DNA of 36,805 nt from Polynucleobacter sp. (GTDB lineage Bacteria; Pseudomonadota; Gammaproteobacteria; Burkholderiales; Burkholderiaceae): NCBI RefSeq assembly GCF_018500155.2, contig NZ_JAHBAK020000050.1, forward strand, positions 1-36,805. Direction: 5' to 3'. Shown here in pieces: positions 1 through 8,218 of the stretch (position 1 is the first letter of the stretch; each line of letters starts with the position of its first letter). The notes below the pieces were generated by a model, which saw only the letters and a program-made list of their open reading frames with translations, did not search any database and was not told the origin of the DNA. Position numbers and translations under genes: made by a program.

Positions 1-19
1 AGATGTGTATAAGAGACAG
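1..19. other. Nextera transposase mosaic-end adapter remnant
   Basis: The first 19 bases, AGATGTGTATAAGAGACAG, are identical to the Tn5 mosaic-end sequence used in Nextera libraries. They interrupt the birA reading frame at its catalytic domain. This is a library artefact at a contig end, not genomic sequence. Confidence 0.95.
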
Positions 20-141
20 GTTTGTTTGTGGGCAATGCGCGCTACCGGGTCGATCAACTCTCCAGCGCGCCAACGTTCTAGGAGATCATCATTGGTAGAT
101 CTCGTCTCAGCAACACGTTCTAGGATGCAATTAGCAGTCAT
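20..141 (-). CDS. birA: Biotin--[acetyl-CoA-carboxylase] ligase, N-terminal fragment
   Basis: The minus strand from the ATG at 141-139 encodes 40 residues before the adapter interrupts it. The reading has the BirA catalytic signature ETRSTNDDLL at residues 12-21, followed by ARIAHKQ, which in the family runs into the TAGRGR biotin-binding loop. BirA makes biotinyl-AMP and transfers biotin to the acetyl-CoA carboxylase carrier protein in the cytoplasm. The catalytic signature begins about 11 residues from the start, so there is no room for the N-terminal helix-turn-helix of the E. coli repressor form. This should therefore be a monofunctional ligase. It is divergent from the VanZ-like gene across 37 bp. 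Most of the gene lies outside the window. Identification rests on a short stretch but the motif is characteristic. Confidence 0.8.
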
Positions 142-147
142 TTCGCC

Positions 148-153
148 ATTGTA
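148..153 (-). promoter_or_regulatory. Putative -10 box of leaderless birA
   Basis: On the minus strand TACAAT is followed by exactly 6 nt (GGCGAA) and then the birA ATG. No Shine-Dalgarno sequence is visible. The predicted transcription start falls on the start codon. No good -35 box is seen. Confidence 0.5.
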
Positions 154-166
154 GAAAGGTCTGACC

Positions 167-172
167 TAGAAT
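167..172 (+). promoter_or_regulatory. Putative -10 box of leaderless VanZ-like gene
   Basis: TAGAAT is followed by 6 nt (TGTGGA) and the ATG at 179. There is no clear ribosome binding site or -35 box. It faces away from the birA -10 box in a 37-bp divergent spacer. Confidence 0.5.
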
Positions 173-178
173 TGTGGA

Positions 179-1273
179 ATGGATGCAAATGATCAACGTC
201 CTCGTAAATTGATTTGGCCCTTGCAAGCGATGCCTCTTGCTCGAGTGATGAGTCTTACTTACGCTATTTTGATCCTTTATATCAGCCTAAACCCATTTGA
301 TTTTGACTTGAAGAACGGAATTGCTGCATGGGCTTGGCTTGATGCGCCCTTGCCACGTTTTATTACTCTTTTTGATGTGTTGGTAAACGTTTTGGCGTAT
401 ATCCCTTTTGGGTTTTTGCTCGTATTCGCTAGTTTTCCGCGTTGGCGTAACTATGCTGCCTTAAGTATGGCCATTGGCCTTAGTGCAATATTGGCATTCG
501 GTGTAGAAACTTTACAGTCTTGGATTCCTACTCGTATACCGAGTTTGATGGATTGGTGGGCCAATGTATTTGGTGGCTTGCTTGGTGGTCTGCTGGCTAT
601 TCCTTTGGGGCCGCAATGGCTCTCTGGAACGGCGATTAGACGAAGATTTGACCAATGGTTTGGTATGAATTGGACGATATGTGCCCTTTTTCTCTTATTT
701 CCATGGTCACAAATCTATCCGCAGAGCTCTTGGTTGGGGGTTGGCGTTTGGGGGCATGTCATCTTTGGCCCAATTGATTGGGGTACTACGGTAATGAATC
801 ATGTCCTTCAAGAGACGTTGATTACGATGTTATGTTGGTTAGGCGTAGCCCTTTTGCTTTCATTGGGTATGCGAAGTAAAGCACCTCAATGGCAGATTTT
901 GAATGGCCTCTTGGGTTTTACGGTGTTAATCAAAATAGTATTTACAGCCCTGCAGTTTGGCTGGGTATTTAGTTTGAATTGGCTGACCGCAGGGGCGTTT
1001 TGGGGGATGCTTATGGCAATAGCCTTACTACGGTGGGCATTGCAACTGAAAACAGCGGTAAAGCAGTTCTTAGCGATTTTTTGTCTTGTATCGGCCACTA
1101 TAGCCATTAATGTCATGCCAGATAATCCTTACTTCATTCTCACTTTACGTTATTGGCAGCAAGGGCGCTTATTACACTTTAATGAGTTGATGCAGTGGGT
1201 CTCAATCATTTGGTTACCATTAGCAACCATTTGGATGGTTTTTAAATTAACCAGCAAGAAATCGATACTTTGA
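179..1273 (+). CDS. VanZ-like family membrane protein
   Basis: The 364-residue protein is mostly hydrophobic, with about eight to nine likely membrane segments, so it is an inner-membrane protein. Residues 28-145 resemble the VanZ-like domain: an N-terminal helix followed by ISLNPFDF, a helix near FDVLVNVLAYIPFG (about 65-78), and the ETLQSWIPTRIPSLMDWWAN segment (about 109-128) typical of VanZ proteins. The C-terminal half adds further helices and is less conserved. VanZ itself gives low-level teicoplanin resistance by an unknown mechanism; most bacterial homologues have no assigned function, and resistance should not be inferred here. The ATG at 179 is the first in frame, 6 nt after a -10-like hexamer. 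Confidence 0.75.
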   Translation: MDANDQRPRKLIWPLQAMPLARVMSLTYAILILYISLNPFDFDLKNGIAAWAWLDAPLPRFITLFDVLVNVLAYIPFGFLLVFASFPRWRNYAALSMAIGLSAILAFGVETLQSWIPTRIPSLMDWWANVFGGLLGGLLAIPLGPQWLSGTAIRRRFDQWFGMNWTICALFLLFPWSQIYPQSSWLGVGVWGHVIFGPIDWGTTVMNHVLQETLITMLCWLGVALLLSLGMRSKAPQWQILNGLLGFTVLIKIVFTALQFGWVFSLNWLTAGAFWGMLMAIALLRWALQLKTAVKQFLAIFCLVSATIAINVMPDNPYFILTLRYWQQGRLLHFNELMQWVSIIWLPLATIWMVFKLTSKKSIL

Positions 1274-1277
1274 TGAA

Positions 1278-1283
1278 TATAAT
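1278..1283 (+). promoter_or_regulatory. Putative -10 box of leaderless ferredoxin-like gene
   Basis: A consensus TATAAT lies just after the VanZ-like stop codon, followed by 6 nt (TTTTGT) and the ATG at 1290. There is no purine-rich ribosome binding site. Confidence 0.55.
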
Positions 1284-1289
1284 TTTTGT

Positions 1290-1601
1290 ATGAGCTTCTC
1301 ACACCATTTATTTTTTTGCTTAAACCAACGTAGCAATGGCGATGATTGTTGTGATCGGCATAATGCATTTGCGTTGTTCGAGTACGCCAAGAATCGAGTG
1401 CGAGAACTTGGTTTGGCAGGCCCCGGAAAGATCCGTGTTAACAAAGCAGGATGCCTGGATCGTTGCGCACAAGGTCCAGTGTTGGTGATATATCCAGAGG
1501 GTGTGTGGTACACCATGGTTGATCAAGAGGATGTAGAAGAGATTATTCAATCTCATCTTATAAAAGGGCTCCCAGTTAAGCGACTGCAGTTAGATAGTTA
1601 A
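1290..1601 (+). CDS. Thioredoxin-like 2Fe-2S ferredoxin domain protein
   Basis: This 103-residue cytoplasmic protein resembles the thioredoxin-like [2Fe-2S] ferredoxins, such as the NuoE C-terminal domain and small stand-alone homologues. Residues 5-12 (HHLFFCLN) give the first cluster cysteine, C20/C21 a further candidate, and the KAGCLDRCAQGP segment near residues 51-62 the C-terminal cysteine pair. The following P-x-V-x-x-YPEGVWY stretch is typical of this family. The electron partner is unknown. It sits between the VanZ-like gene and an alpha/beta hydrolase, the latter a frequent neighbour in related genomes as I recall. The start is supported by the position of the -10 box 6 nt upstream rather than by a Shine-Dalgarno site. 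Confidence 0.8.
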   Translation: MSFSHHLFFCLNQRSNGDDCCDRHNAFALFEYAKNRVRELGLAGPGKIRVNKAGCLDRCAQGPVLVIYPEGVWYTMVDQEDVEEIIQSHLIKGLPVKRLQLDS

Positions 1602-1615
1602 CAAATATTGCGTTT

Positions 1616-1621
1616 TAGGAT
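1616..1621 (+). promoter_or_regulatory. TAGGAT: -10 box or Shine-Dalgarno site
   Basis: TAGGAT lies 6 nt before the ATG at 1628, as in the other leaderless candidates. It also contains AGGA 7 nt before that ATG, which would serve as an ordinary ribosome binding site. The two readings cannot be separated from sequence. Confidence 0.35.
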
Positions 1622-1627
1622 GTGTTT

Positions 1628-2341
1628 ATGAATAGCCGTACAAAAGTAATCCATATTGAGGGCATAGTGGGTGCAATGGAGATGTCCATTGATCTCCCGG
1701 ATGAATTAAAGTCCGACCCCACATTTGCAGTCCGGGGTTTAGCTTTGGTTGCACATCCTCATCCATTAATGGGTGGCACGATGGATAACAAGGTTGCACA
1801 AACGATGGCTCGCGCATTTAATCAATTGGGTTATGTGAGTGTGCGCCCTAATTTTCGGGGGGTAGGTGGGACTGCTGGAGTTCATGATGATGGCGTAGGC
1901 GAATTAGAGGACCTATTGCATGTGACGGAGTGGATGCAAACCCCCTCTAGCTGGACTCAATTTGATGCCACTGCGTCACAGTCATGGATACATTCAGCCA
2001 ATACATTGCCTTTGGTGGTATCTGGTTTTTCTTTTGGCAGTTTTGTTGGCAGTCACTTGGTTCAAAGATTGGCCGAGCTTGGTCGTCCTGCTGAACGTTT
2101 GGTGATGGTGGGTAGCGCTGCAGGTAAATGGACTTTAGCCCAAGTGCCTACAGACACGATCTTGATTCACGGCGAATTGGATGAAACTATTCCTTTGATT
2201 GATGTATTGGATTGGGCGCGCCCACAAGAATTGACAGTTCAAGTGGTGCCTGGAGCCGACCATTTTTTTCATCGCCGACTTCATTGCATTCGGAATATCA
2301 TCACTGGTGCTTGGTTGGGTATGCCCGATCACCGCAAGTAA
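1628..2341 (+). CDS. Alpha/beta hydrolase
   Basis: This cytoplasmic hydrolase of 237 residues has the usual alpha/beta-fold landmarks. An early HPHPLMGG loop (about 43-50) forms the oxyanion region, the nucleophile elbow GFSFGS places the catalytic serine near residue 135, HGELDETIP near 181-189 gives the acidic residue, and GADHFF near 209-214 gives the histidine. The family often acts on esters or acyl substrates, but the substrate here cannot be told. A GTG at 1622 would add two residues. The ATG at 1628 is preferred because AGGA at 1617-1620 lies at the normal distance. The gene follows the ferredoxin by 26 bp and precedes ybeD by 24 bp. Confidence 0.8.
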   Translation: MNSRTKVIHIEGIVGAMEMSIDLPDELKSDPTFAVRGLALVAHPHPLMGGTMDNKVAQTMARAFNQLGYVSVRPNFRGVGGTAGVHDDGVGELEDLLHVTEWMQTPSSWTQFDATASQSWIHSANTLPLVVSGFSFGSFVGSHLVQRLAELGRPAERLVMVGSAAGKWTLAQVPTDTILIHGELDETIPLIDVLDWARPQELTVQVVPGADHFFHRRLHCIRNIITGAWLGMPDHRK

Positions 2342-2365
2342 GAATAAACCATTCAAACAAAACTT

Positions 2366-2632
2366 ATGGCCGAAGAAAAATCACTTATTGAGTATCCCTC
2401 GCTCTTCCCAATCAAAGTCATGGGGAAAAATATTCCTGAATATTTGCCTGCGATTGTGCATATTGCGAAACAGTTTGATCCGACGTTCGATGAGGCTAAG
2501 GTTGAGCAAAGGCCATCAAAGGATGGAAATTATTTGGGCATCACATTGCCAATTACGGCGACAAGTCGAGAGCAACTCGATGAGCTCTATCGCACTCTCT
2601 CAACCCATCCGTTGGTGAGTATTGTTCTCTAA
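2366..2632 (+). CDS. YbeD/DUF493 family protein, lipoate-operon partner
   Basis: The 88-residue protein matches the DUF493 (YbeD) family in length and layout: an N-terminal EYPSLFPIKVMGKN strand, central helices, and a C-terminal LYRTLSTHPLVSIVL segment. YbeD has an ACT-like ferredoxin fold and is usually encoded just upstream of lipB, as here with a 9-bp gap. A regulatory role in lipoate metabolism has been suggested on the basis of context and structure; the biochemical role is not established. The ATG at 2366 has no strong Shine-Dalgarno sequence. Confidence 0.85.
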   Translation: MAEEKSLIEYPSLFPIKVMGKNIPEYLPAIVHIAKQFDPTFDEAKVEQRPSKDGNYLGITLPITATSREQLDELYRTLSTHPLVSIVL

Positions 2633-2641
2633 CGAGAGTTC

Positions 2642-3286
2642 ATGACCATTCTGGTAAAAAATCTTGGTCTGGTTGAGTATGCAGCAACCTATGAAGCTAT
2701 GCGTGCATTTACGCAAGAACGTAATAGTCAAACTCCAGATGAGATTTGGGTTTTAGAGCATCCACCTGTCTTTACTTTAGGTTTGGCAGGCGATGCAAGT
2801 AATTTGCATTCCCCAACGAATCAAATTCCTATGGTGCAAGTTGATCGGGGTGGTGAGATTACCTATCATGGCCCAGGACAAATCGTGGTTTATTTATTGC
2901 TTGATTTAAGGCGATTGGGAATTTTTGTAAAAGAATTGGTTTTGCGAATAGAGCAGTCATTAATTGACACTTTGTCAGAGTACGGGATACAGGCTGAACG
3001 CAAGACTGGTGCTCCGGGTATTTATGTTTCTAAACAGTCAGGTATTGCCGAGAAATGGCATGGAGCGAAAATTGCCGCTTTAGGTCTCAAGGTATCAAAA
3101 AGCTGCTCTTATCATGGCCTTGCCTTAAATGTAGCTACCGATCTAGAAGCTTTTGGGCGTATCCACCCCTGTGGTTATGAGGGTTTAAAGACTGCGGATA
3201 TGCAAACCCTTGGGATCAGGGACAATATGGGCTCTATCAGCCTAAAGCTCATCGCGCATCTGCAAAAACAATTAATACCATCATGA
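2642..3286 (+). CDS. lipB: Octanoyl-[acyl-carrier-protein]:protein N-octanoyltransferase
   Basis: LipB moves octanoate from acyl carrier protein to lysines of lipoyl domains, the first step of lipoate assembly on pyruvate and 2-oxoglutarate dehydrogenases and the glycine cleavage H protein. The 214-residue length is normal. Motifs visible are [13 protein letters not shown] at 68-80, KTGAPGIYV at 121-129, [10 protein letters not shown] at 143-152 with the catalytic lysine K143, YHGLALNV at 157-164 and the catalytic cysteine C177 in [14 protein letters not shown] ribosome binding site lies before the ATG. The stop overlaps the lipA start by 4 bp (ATGA), indicating translational coupling. Confidence 0.97.
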   Translation: MTILVKNLGLVEYAATYEAMRAFTQERNSQTPDEIWVLEHPPVFTLGLAGDASNLHSPTNQIPMVQVDRGGEITYHGPGQIVVYLLLDLRRLGIFVKELVLRIEQSLIDTLSEYGIQAERKTGAPGIYVSKQSGIAEKWHGAKIAALGLKVSKSCSYHGLALNVATDLEAFGRIHPCGYEGLKTADMQTLGIRDNMGSISLKLIAHLQKQLIPS

Positions 3287-4293
3287 CAAGCAATAAGGTC
3301 GACAACCAGCAGGCTATTCAAGAGCGTCAAGATCTTGAATATGACGCCACTCGCAAACAAAAGTCGAGCGAAAAGACGGCGCGTATACCGATCAAAATTG
3401 TTCCTCTTGCAGAAGTTCTTAAAAAGCCTGACTGGATTCGAGTAAAAGCGGCCTCAGGAAATTCTCGCTTTACAGAAATTAAAAAGATTTTGCGTGAAAA
3501 CGAATTGGTCACCGTCTGTGAAGAAGCAAGTTGTCCCAATATCGGTGAATGTTTTGGTAAAGGCACAGCAACTTTTATGATCATGGGTGATAAGTGCACA
3601 CGCCGTTGCCCATTTTGTGATGTTGGTCACGGAAGACCAGATCCTTTAGATGAAAAGGAGCCAGGAAATTTGGCTCGGACTATCGCTGCTCTGAAGTTAA
3701 ATTACGTTGTTATTACTAGCGTTGATCGGGATGATTTGCGAGATGGCGGCGCCATGCATTATGTGGATTGCATTAGACAGTCGCGTGATTTGTCGCCTAG
3801 CACGCGGATAGAAGTTCTGGTGCCAGATTTTCGTGGGCGTTTGGACAAAGCGCTGGATATTTTTGCTGAGTATGCACCTGCAGGTTTGCCAGATGTGATG
3901 AATCACAATCTGGAAACGGTTCCACGTTTATATAAACAAGCTCGACCTGGTGCGGATTACCTTCACTCTTTAAAACTACTCAAAGATTTTAAAGAGCGTT
4001 TCCCACACATACCTACTAAGAGTGGCTTGATGGTTGGCTTAGGAGAGACGGACGAAGAAATACTTGAAGTGATGAAAGATATGCGTGAGCACAATATCGA
4101 CATGCTGACGATCGGCCAATATCTTGCACCTTCTGGTCATCATCTTCCAGTAACTCGTTATGTTCATCCTGATGTATTCAAGATGTTTGAAGAAAAGGCT
4201 TATGAAATGGGCTTCTCGCATGCTGCTGTGGGCGCAATGGTTCGCTCTAGCTATCATGCTGATCAGCAAGCGCACGGAGCTGGGGTTGTCTAA
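3283..4293 (+). CDS. lipA: Lipoyl synthase
   Basis: LipA is a radical SAM enzyme that inserts two sulfurs into protein-bound octanoyl groups. The 336-residue protein has both iron-sulfur motifs: the auxiliary cluster cysteines C79, C84 and C90 ([12 protein letters not shown]), and the radical SAM CxxxCxxC at C105, C109 and C112 (CTRRCPFC). The C-terminal RSSYHA carries the conserved serine that ligates the auxiliary cluster. An approximately 40-residue polar N-terminal extension is usual in proteobacteria. It overlaps lipB by 4 bp, so the two should be made together. A lipoprotein gene overlaps its 3' end. Confidence 0.97.
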   Translation: MTSNKVDNQQAIQERQDLEYDATRKQKSSEKTARIPIKIVPLAEVLKKPDWIRVKAASGNSRFTEIKKILRENELVTVCEEASCPNIGECFGKGTATFMIMGDKCTRRCPFCDVGHGRPDPLDEKEPGNLARTIAALKLNYVVITSVDRDDLRDGGAMHYVDCIRQSRDLSPSTRIEVLVPDFRGRLDKALDIFAEYAPAGLPDVMNHNLETVPRLYKQARPGADYLHSLKLLKDFKERFPHIPTKSGLMVGLGETDEEILEVMKDMREHNIDMLTIGQYLAPSGHHLPVTRYVHPDVFKMFEEKAYEMGFSHAAVGAMVRSSYHADQQAHGAGVV

Positions 4294-4870
4294 AACAGGA
4301 TGCAAGGCTTGGGTATGTCTCGTTGCATTTACCCTACTGATCGCATGTAGTCCGACATTAAATTGGCGGACAGTGCAGTCGCCTGAGCAAAAATACACTG
4401 CGCTTTTTCCGGGAAAGCCAGATAAGTTAGAGCGTCAAATCCCCTTTCAAGATCAAGAGCTCAAGCAGGCGCTCGATGCCGTGAAGGTTGACGGCGACAT
4501 TTATTCCATTACTTCGATGAGAATTTTGCCAAATCAATCTCACTTGGCTCAGAGTGTCCTCGAGCAATTGCAGAATAATTTGCTAAACCATGCGAAAGTA
4601 TCTGGAGGTCAATTTTCGACAGAGGATGCTTACTATCAAACTGCTGCGAATCAACGCATGCCTACCAAGGATTACTTCATCGCCTTTAAAGCGAATGGCA
4701 CAGCTTTGCAAACAATGAGAGTGCGCTGGATATCTCGCCCTAGTAACAATGGGGGGATAATGATTTATCAGGTATCCGTTTTAAACTCAAAAGCAAATAC
4801 TGAAGATGTAAAAGCAACGCTATCTAAAGAAGAGTACGCAAACTTCTTTAATGAATTTCATCCAGAATAA
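4286..4870 (+). CDS. Putative lipoprotein of unknown function
   Basis: I do not recognise a named family. With a TTG start at 4286 the protein is 194 residues. GGAG at 4276-4279 lies 6 nt before this codon, and the product begins with a compact lipoprotein signal, [11 protein letters not shown] then [10 protein letters not shown], a lipobox with the lipidated cysteine at residue 21. The in-frame ATG at 4256 has no ribosome binding site and would put 10 extra residues before the signal. The mature part is soluble and likely periplasmic, with features such as [16 protein letters not shown]. The gene overlaps lipA by 8 bp, so it is probably cotranscribed. It converges on ubiK with a 23-bp gap. 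The lipid anchor is well supported; the function is unknown. Confidence 0.7.
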   Translation: MSKTGCKAWVCLVAFTLLIACSPTLNWRTVQSPEQKYTALFPGKPDKLERQIPFQDQELKQALDAVKVDGDIYSITSMRILPNQSHLAQSVLEQLQNNLLNHAKVSGGQFSTEDAYYQTAANQRMPTKDYFIAFKANGTALQTMRVRWISRPSNNGGIMIYQVSVLNSKANTEDVKATLSKEEYANFFNEFHPE

Positions 4871-4893
4871 AACGTAATCTTCTATTGAATCGT

Positions 4894-5151
4894 TTATTGA
4901 GATTTTTCTAGGGCGGCGACTTTTGCTTCAAGTGCTTCTAGTTTTTCTCTGGTCTTTGCGAGTACTTTAGTTTGTAATTCAAATTCCTCACGCGTCACCA
5001 GATCCATTTTTTGGAATCCTTGATTCATCATCGCGCGCACATTTTTTTCAATTTCTTGCGCAGGTGAGTTGCGAATTGCTTCGCCCACTTTGTTTTGCAT
5101 GTCATTGGCAATACGCTGGATTTGCTCGAAAATTTCGCCTGGTTTTTGCAT
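4894..5151 (-). CDS. ubiK: UbiK-type ubiquinone biosynthesis accessory factor
   Basis: This 85-residue protein matches the UbiK/YqiC (BMFP) family: an N-terminal amphipathic helix, then a LVTREEFELQTKVLAKTREK segment and a C-terminal trimeric coiled coil with leucine heptads. In E. coli UbiK binds UbiJ and lipids and aids the aerobic ubiquinone assembly complex. The ATG at 5151 is chosen because it gives the usual family start (MQKPGEIFEQ). ATGs at 5160 and 5238 lie in frame; the latter adds an unlikely hydrophobic leader. The ribosome binding site is weak. TAGAAA lies 8 nt before this ATG and could be a -10 box. Confidence 0.8.
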   Translation of the reverse strand: MQKPGEIFEQIQRIANDMQNKVGEAIRNSPAQEIEKNVRAMMNQGFQKMDLVTREEFELQTKVLAKTREKLEALEAKVAALEKSQ

Positions 5152-5213
5152 GGTGGGCATTTCTAAAGGGTTGGAAGTTGTAAAAAACACACAGAGTCTT
5201 ATTTTAATTTGGG

Positions 5214-5230
5214 TGCTCAAAATTGGTGTA
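5214..5230 (+). promoter_or_regulatory. Second, weaker NtrC-like operator
   Basis: TGCTCAAAATTGGTGTA matches 9 of the 12 specified positions of the NtrC consensus TGCACC-N5-GGTGCA. It lies 71 bp upstream of the stronger site, about seven helical turns, consistent with cooperative enhancer binding. The match alone is modest. Confidence 0.4.
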
Positions 5231-5284
5231 ACAGGCATAAAACGTCCAAAATCCCCAGAAATTCACAAGAAGGGTGCAGCAATT

Positions 5285-5301
5285 TGCACCAAAATGGTGC
5301 T
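5285..5301 (+). promoter_or_regulatory. NtrC-binding site (enhancer) of the porin-glnK-amtB operon
   Basis: TGCACCAAAATGGTGCT matches 11 of 12 specified positions of TGCACC-N5-GGTGCA and closely resembles the classic E. coli glnA site. It lies upstream of a porin-glnK-amtB block, the expected target of nitrogen regulation. A further GGTGCA at 5273-5278 forms an overlapping inverted repeat with its left half. Confidence 0.8.
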
Positions 5302-5339
5302 ATAGCATTATTACGGTGAATTCGAGCAAATTCCCATTT

Positions 5340-5356
5340 TTGGCAAACCTCATGAT
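5340..5356 (+). promoter_or_regulatory. Candidate sigma54 -24/-12 promoter
   Basis: TTGGCA with GG at 5342-5343 is followed 10 nt later by ATGAT, in the sigma54 spacing. The -12 element has GA rather than the invariant-like GC, so the match is imperfect. Its place about 50 bp downstream of the NtrC site supports it. The predicted start is near 5366. Confidence 0.4.
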
Positions 5357-5411
5357 CACTCCATGCATTAGGCATTTTCCCTTTTTGATAACAGAGCACA
5401 AGGAGTAATAC

Positions 5412-6251
5412 ATGAAAACATTACATAAGACAGCATTATCAGCCGCCGCAGCAGCTTTATTAGCCGGTATGGTTTGTACGCCTGCTTTTGCAGCGGACAC
5501 CCCACAAGATTCCGAAGCAGCTGGTAACCCAATTGCAGCGAACGTTACAGTGGTAAATGATTACCGCTATCGTGGTATCTCTCAAACAAACTTTAAGCCA
5601 GCTATTCAGGGCGGCTTTGATTACGCGCATGAAAGCGGTTTCTACATTGGTAACTGGAACAGCACCATTAGCTGGATTTCTGATGCTGCAACTACTGGTG
5701 GTTACAACGTTTCAGCACCGATCGAAATGGACTTTTATGCAGGCTTTAAGAAAGAGTTGATTGGTGAAGGCTTTGCTTCGGATCTTGGTGTGCTCCAGTA
5801 CTACTATCCAACTTCTGGATTGCCAAGCGGTGCAACCAATCCAAACACCACTGAAATTTACGCTGCACAAAACTACACTTTTGGCCCTTTAACTGGTTTC
5901 GTGAAATTTTCATATGCAGTGACTAACATTTTCGGCTTTGCAAACTCTAGCGGTTCTTACTACCCAGATTTGACAGCGAACTATGACACTGGTGTTTGGG
6001 GTTTATCAGTGAATGCACACGTGGGTTACCAAAAGATTGCTGGTCAGAATGTGATTGCTGGCGTTCCAACAGCTAGCTATACCGATTGGAAGCTTGGTTT
6101 AACTAAAGATTTTGGAGGCGGTTTGTCTCTTGCTGCTGCATACATTGGCACCAATGCGGCGAAGAGTGGCAGTACCTATGCTTATTCAAGCCCAACAGGA
6201 AAAAATTTGGGTGGTTCAACAGGTATCGTCTCGCTCACCAAAACTTTCTAA
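5412..6251 (+). CDS. TorF-family putative outer-membrane porin
   Basis: The 279-residue protein has a Sec signal peptide cleaved after TPAFA (about residue 27), then beta-strand-rich sequence starting NVTVVNDYRYRGISQTN, which is the hallmark of the TorF/TIGR02001 family, and ends in phenylalanine (SLTKTF) as outer-membrane beta-barrels do. The natural substrate of the family is not known. It is the first gene before glnK and amtB, 25 bp apart, so a role in uptake under nitrogen limitation is a reasonable inference. An AGGAG ribosome binding site precedes the ATG. NtrC-type sites lie upstream. Confidence 0.85.
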   Translation: MKTLHKTALSAAAAALLAGMVCTPAFAADTPQDSEAAGNPIAANVTVVNDYRYRGISQTNFKPAIQGGFDYAHESGFYIGNWNSTISWISDAATTGGYNVSAPIEMDFYAGFKKELIGEGFASDLGVLQYYYPTSGLPSGATNPNTTEIYAAQNYTFGPLTGFVKFSYAVTNIFGFANSSGSYYPDLTANYDTGVWGLSVNAHVGYQKIAGQNVIAGVPTASYTDWKLGLTKDFGGGLSLAAAYIGTNAAKSGSTYAYSSPTGKNLGGSTGIVSLTKTF

Positions 6252-6264
6252 TTTCCACTTCTAA

Positions 6265-6615
<351 letters not shown>

Positions 6616-6628
6616 AGAGAGGTTCAAA

Positions 6629-8116
6629 ATGTTAACTTGGATGAAACGACTCGTAGCTGGTGGAGCGATGGCTTTAGCTATTGGCGCTACCGGTGTGATA
6701 GCCACTTCACCAGCACATGCTGCTGATGAGGCTAAAAAACCAGCAGTAACTGCTCCAGCGGCTACACCAGCTGCGGCAGAGCCTGCGCCTATTCTTTGCT
6801 CTGAAAAGTGCAATAAGGCTGATACCGCATGGATACTGATCAGTACCGCATTGGTCATCATGATGACCATTCCTGCGTTAGGTTTGTTCTACGGCGGTTT
6901 AGTACGCAGTAAAAATATTCTTTCTGTACTGGCGCAGACTCTAGTGATCTTTTCGCTCATTATTGTGTTGTGGTCCATCTATGGATACAGCATTGCCTTT
7001 ACAGAAGGGGGAGCATTTTTTGGCGGCTTTGACAGGTTATTCTTGGCTGGCATTACCCCAGATACTGCTGCAGCAACATTTAGCAAAGGTGTAGTAATTC
7101 CAGAATTTGCTTTTGCAGCCTTCCAAGGTGCATTTGCTGCAATTACTGTCGCGTTGATCATTGGTGCATTTACAGAGCGTGTGAAGTTCTCTGCTGTGCT
7201 CTTATTTGCGATCATTTGGTTTACCTTTAGCTACCTACCGATTGCTCACATGGTTTGGTTCTGGCCTGGTCCTGATGCATTTACGGATGCGGCTGCAGCA
7301 GAAAAAGCAGTTGCAGCATCTGGCTGGTTATTCCAAAAAGGCGCTCTGGATTTTGCTGGCGGTACTGTAGTACATATCAACGCTGCTATTGCTGGTCTAG
7401 TTGGCTCCTATGTCGTTGGTAAGCGTATCGGTTACGGTAAAGAAGCGATGAAGCCACATAACCTGACATTCACATGGATTGGTGCATCTTTATTGTGGGT
7501 GGGTTGGTTTGGCTTTAATGCTGGATCTGCTCTTGAGGCAAGTGGTGGCGCAGCATTGGCATTCGTCAATACATTGCTCGCAACCGCAGCTGCAGTAGTG
7601 ACATGGACTTTGGTTGAATGGATTTTCAAGAAAAAGCCTTCAATCTTAGGTGCAGCATCTGGAGCAGTTGCAGGTCTGGTTGCAGTAACTCCTGCAGCAG
7701 GTTTCGTTGGTGTAGTTGGTGCCTTGATCATTGGTTTGATTGCTGGCATCGTTTGCTACTGGGGCGTGACTGGCCTTAAGAAAATCCTTGGCGCTGACGA
7801 TAGCTTGGATGTGTTTGGTGTCCACGGCGTAGGCGGTATTTCTGGTGCATTGTTGACCGGTGTATTTGCTGATCCAGCATTAGGCGGCACAGGAGTTTGG
7901 GACTATGTGGCTAATGCGGTTACCCCTGACTACTCTATTGCCTCACAAGTTTGGATCCAATTTCAAGCAGTAGCAACGACATTGATCTGGTCTGGCGTTG
8001 TAGCGTTTATCGCCTACAAACTGGTTGATATTGTGATTGGCTTACGCGTGAAAGAGGAAGAAGAGCGCGAAGGCTTGGATATCAGCTCACATGGTGAGTC
8101 TGCATACGAGTCTTAA
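6629..8116 (+). CDS. amtB: Ammonium transporter AmtB
   Basis: This 495-residue inner-membrane channel passes ammonium/ammonia into the cell. A cleavable signal peptide ends at TSPAHA (residue 31), followed by an Ala/Pro-rich linker and eleven expected membrane segments. Family motifs include ALGLFYGGLVRSKN, FAFAAFQGAFA, DFAGGTVVHINAA with the first pore histidine, and DVFGVHGVGGISGALLTGVF with the second pore histidine. The charged C-terminal tail (KEEEEREG) is where GlnK docks in E. coli AmtB. The ATG at 6629 is preferred over in-frame codons inside glnK because AGAGAGG lies just upstream and the signal peptide begins there. A strong terminator follows. Confidence 0.95.
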   Translation: MLTWMKRLVAGGAMALAIGATGVIATSPAHAADEAKKPAVTAPAATPAAAEPAPILCSEKCNKADTAWILISTALVIMMTIPALGLFYGGLVRSKNILSVLAQTLVIFSLIIVLWSIYGYSIAFTEGGAFFGGFDRLFLAGITPDTAAATFSKGVVIPEFAFAAFQGAFAAITVALIIGAFTERVKFSAVLLFAIIWFTFSYLPIAHMVWFWPGPDAFTDAAAAEKAVAASGWLFQKGALDFAGGTVVHINAAIAGLVGSYVVGKRIGYGKEAMKPHNLTFTWIGASLLWVGWFGFNAGSALEASGGAALAFVNTLLATAAAVVTWTLVEWIFKKKPSILGAASGAVAGLVAVTPAAGFVGVVGALIIGLIAGIVCYWGVTGLKKILGADDSLDVFGVHGVGGISGALLTGVFADPALGGTGVWDYVANAVTPDYSIASQVWIQFQAVATTLIWSGVVAFIAYKLVDIVIGLRVKEEEEREGLDISSHGESAYES

Positions 8117-8166
8117 TCTTTCGATTAACCCCTCATTAGGCGGCCTATAGGCTGTCTAGTTTCCAG

Positions 8167-8198
8167 CGCGGGATCTCAGGATCCCGCGTTTTTCTTTT
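8167..8198 (+). terminator. Rho-independent terminator after amtB
   Basis: CGCGGGATC and GATCCCGCG form a perfect 9-bp stem with a TCAG loop, followed by TTTTTCTTTT. It closes the porin-glnK-amtB transcript just before the gshA promoter. Confidence 0.93.
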
Positions 8199-8206
8199 AA
8201 TAATCT

Positions 8207-8212
8207 TACAAT
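8207..8212 (+). promoter_or_regulatory. Putative -10 box of leaderless gshA
   Basis: TACAAT is followed by 6 nt (GGGAAC) and the ATG at 8219. It stands 8 bp after the terminator T-tract. A GGGA lies only 2 nt from the ATG, too near to act as a ribosome binding site. An out-of-frame ATG overlaps the box. Confidence 0.5.
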
Positions 8213-8218
8213 GGGAAC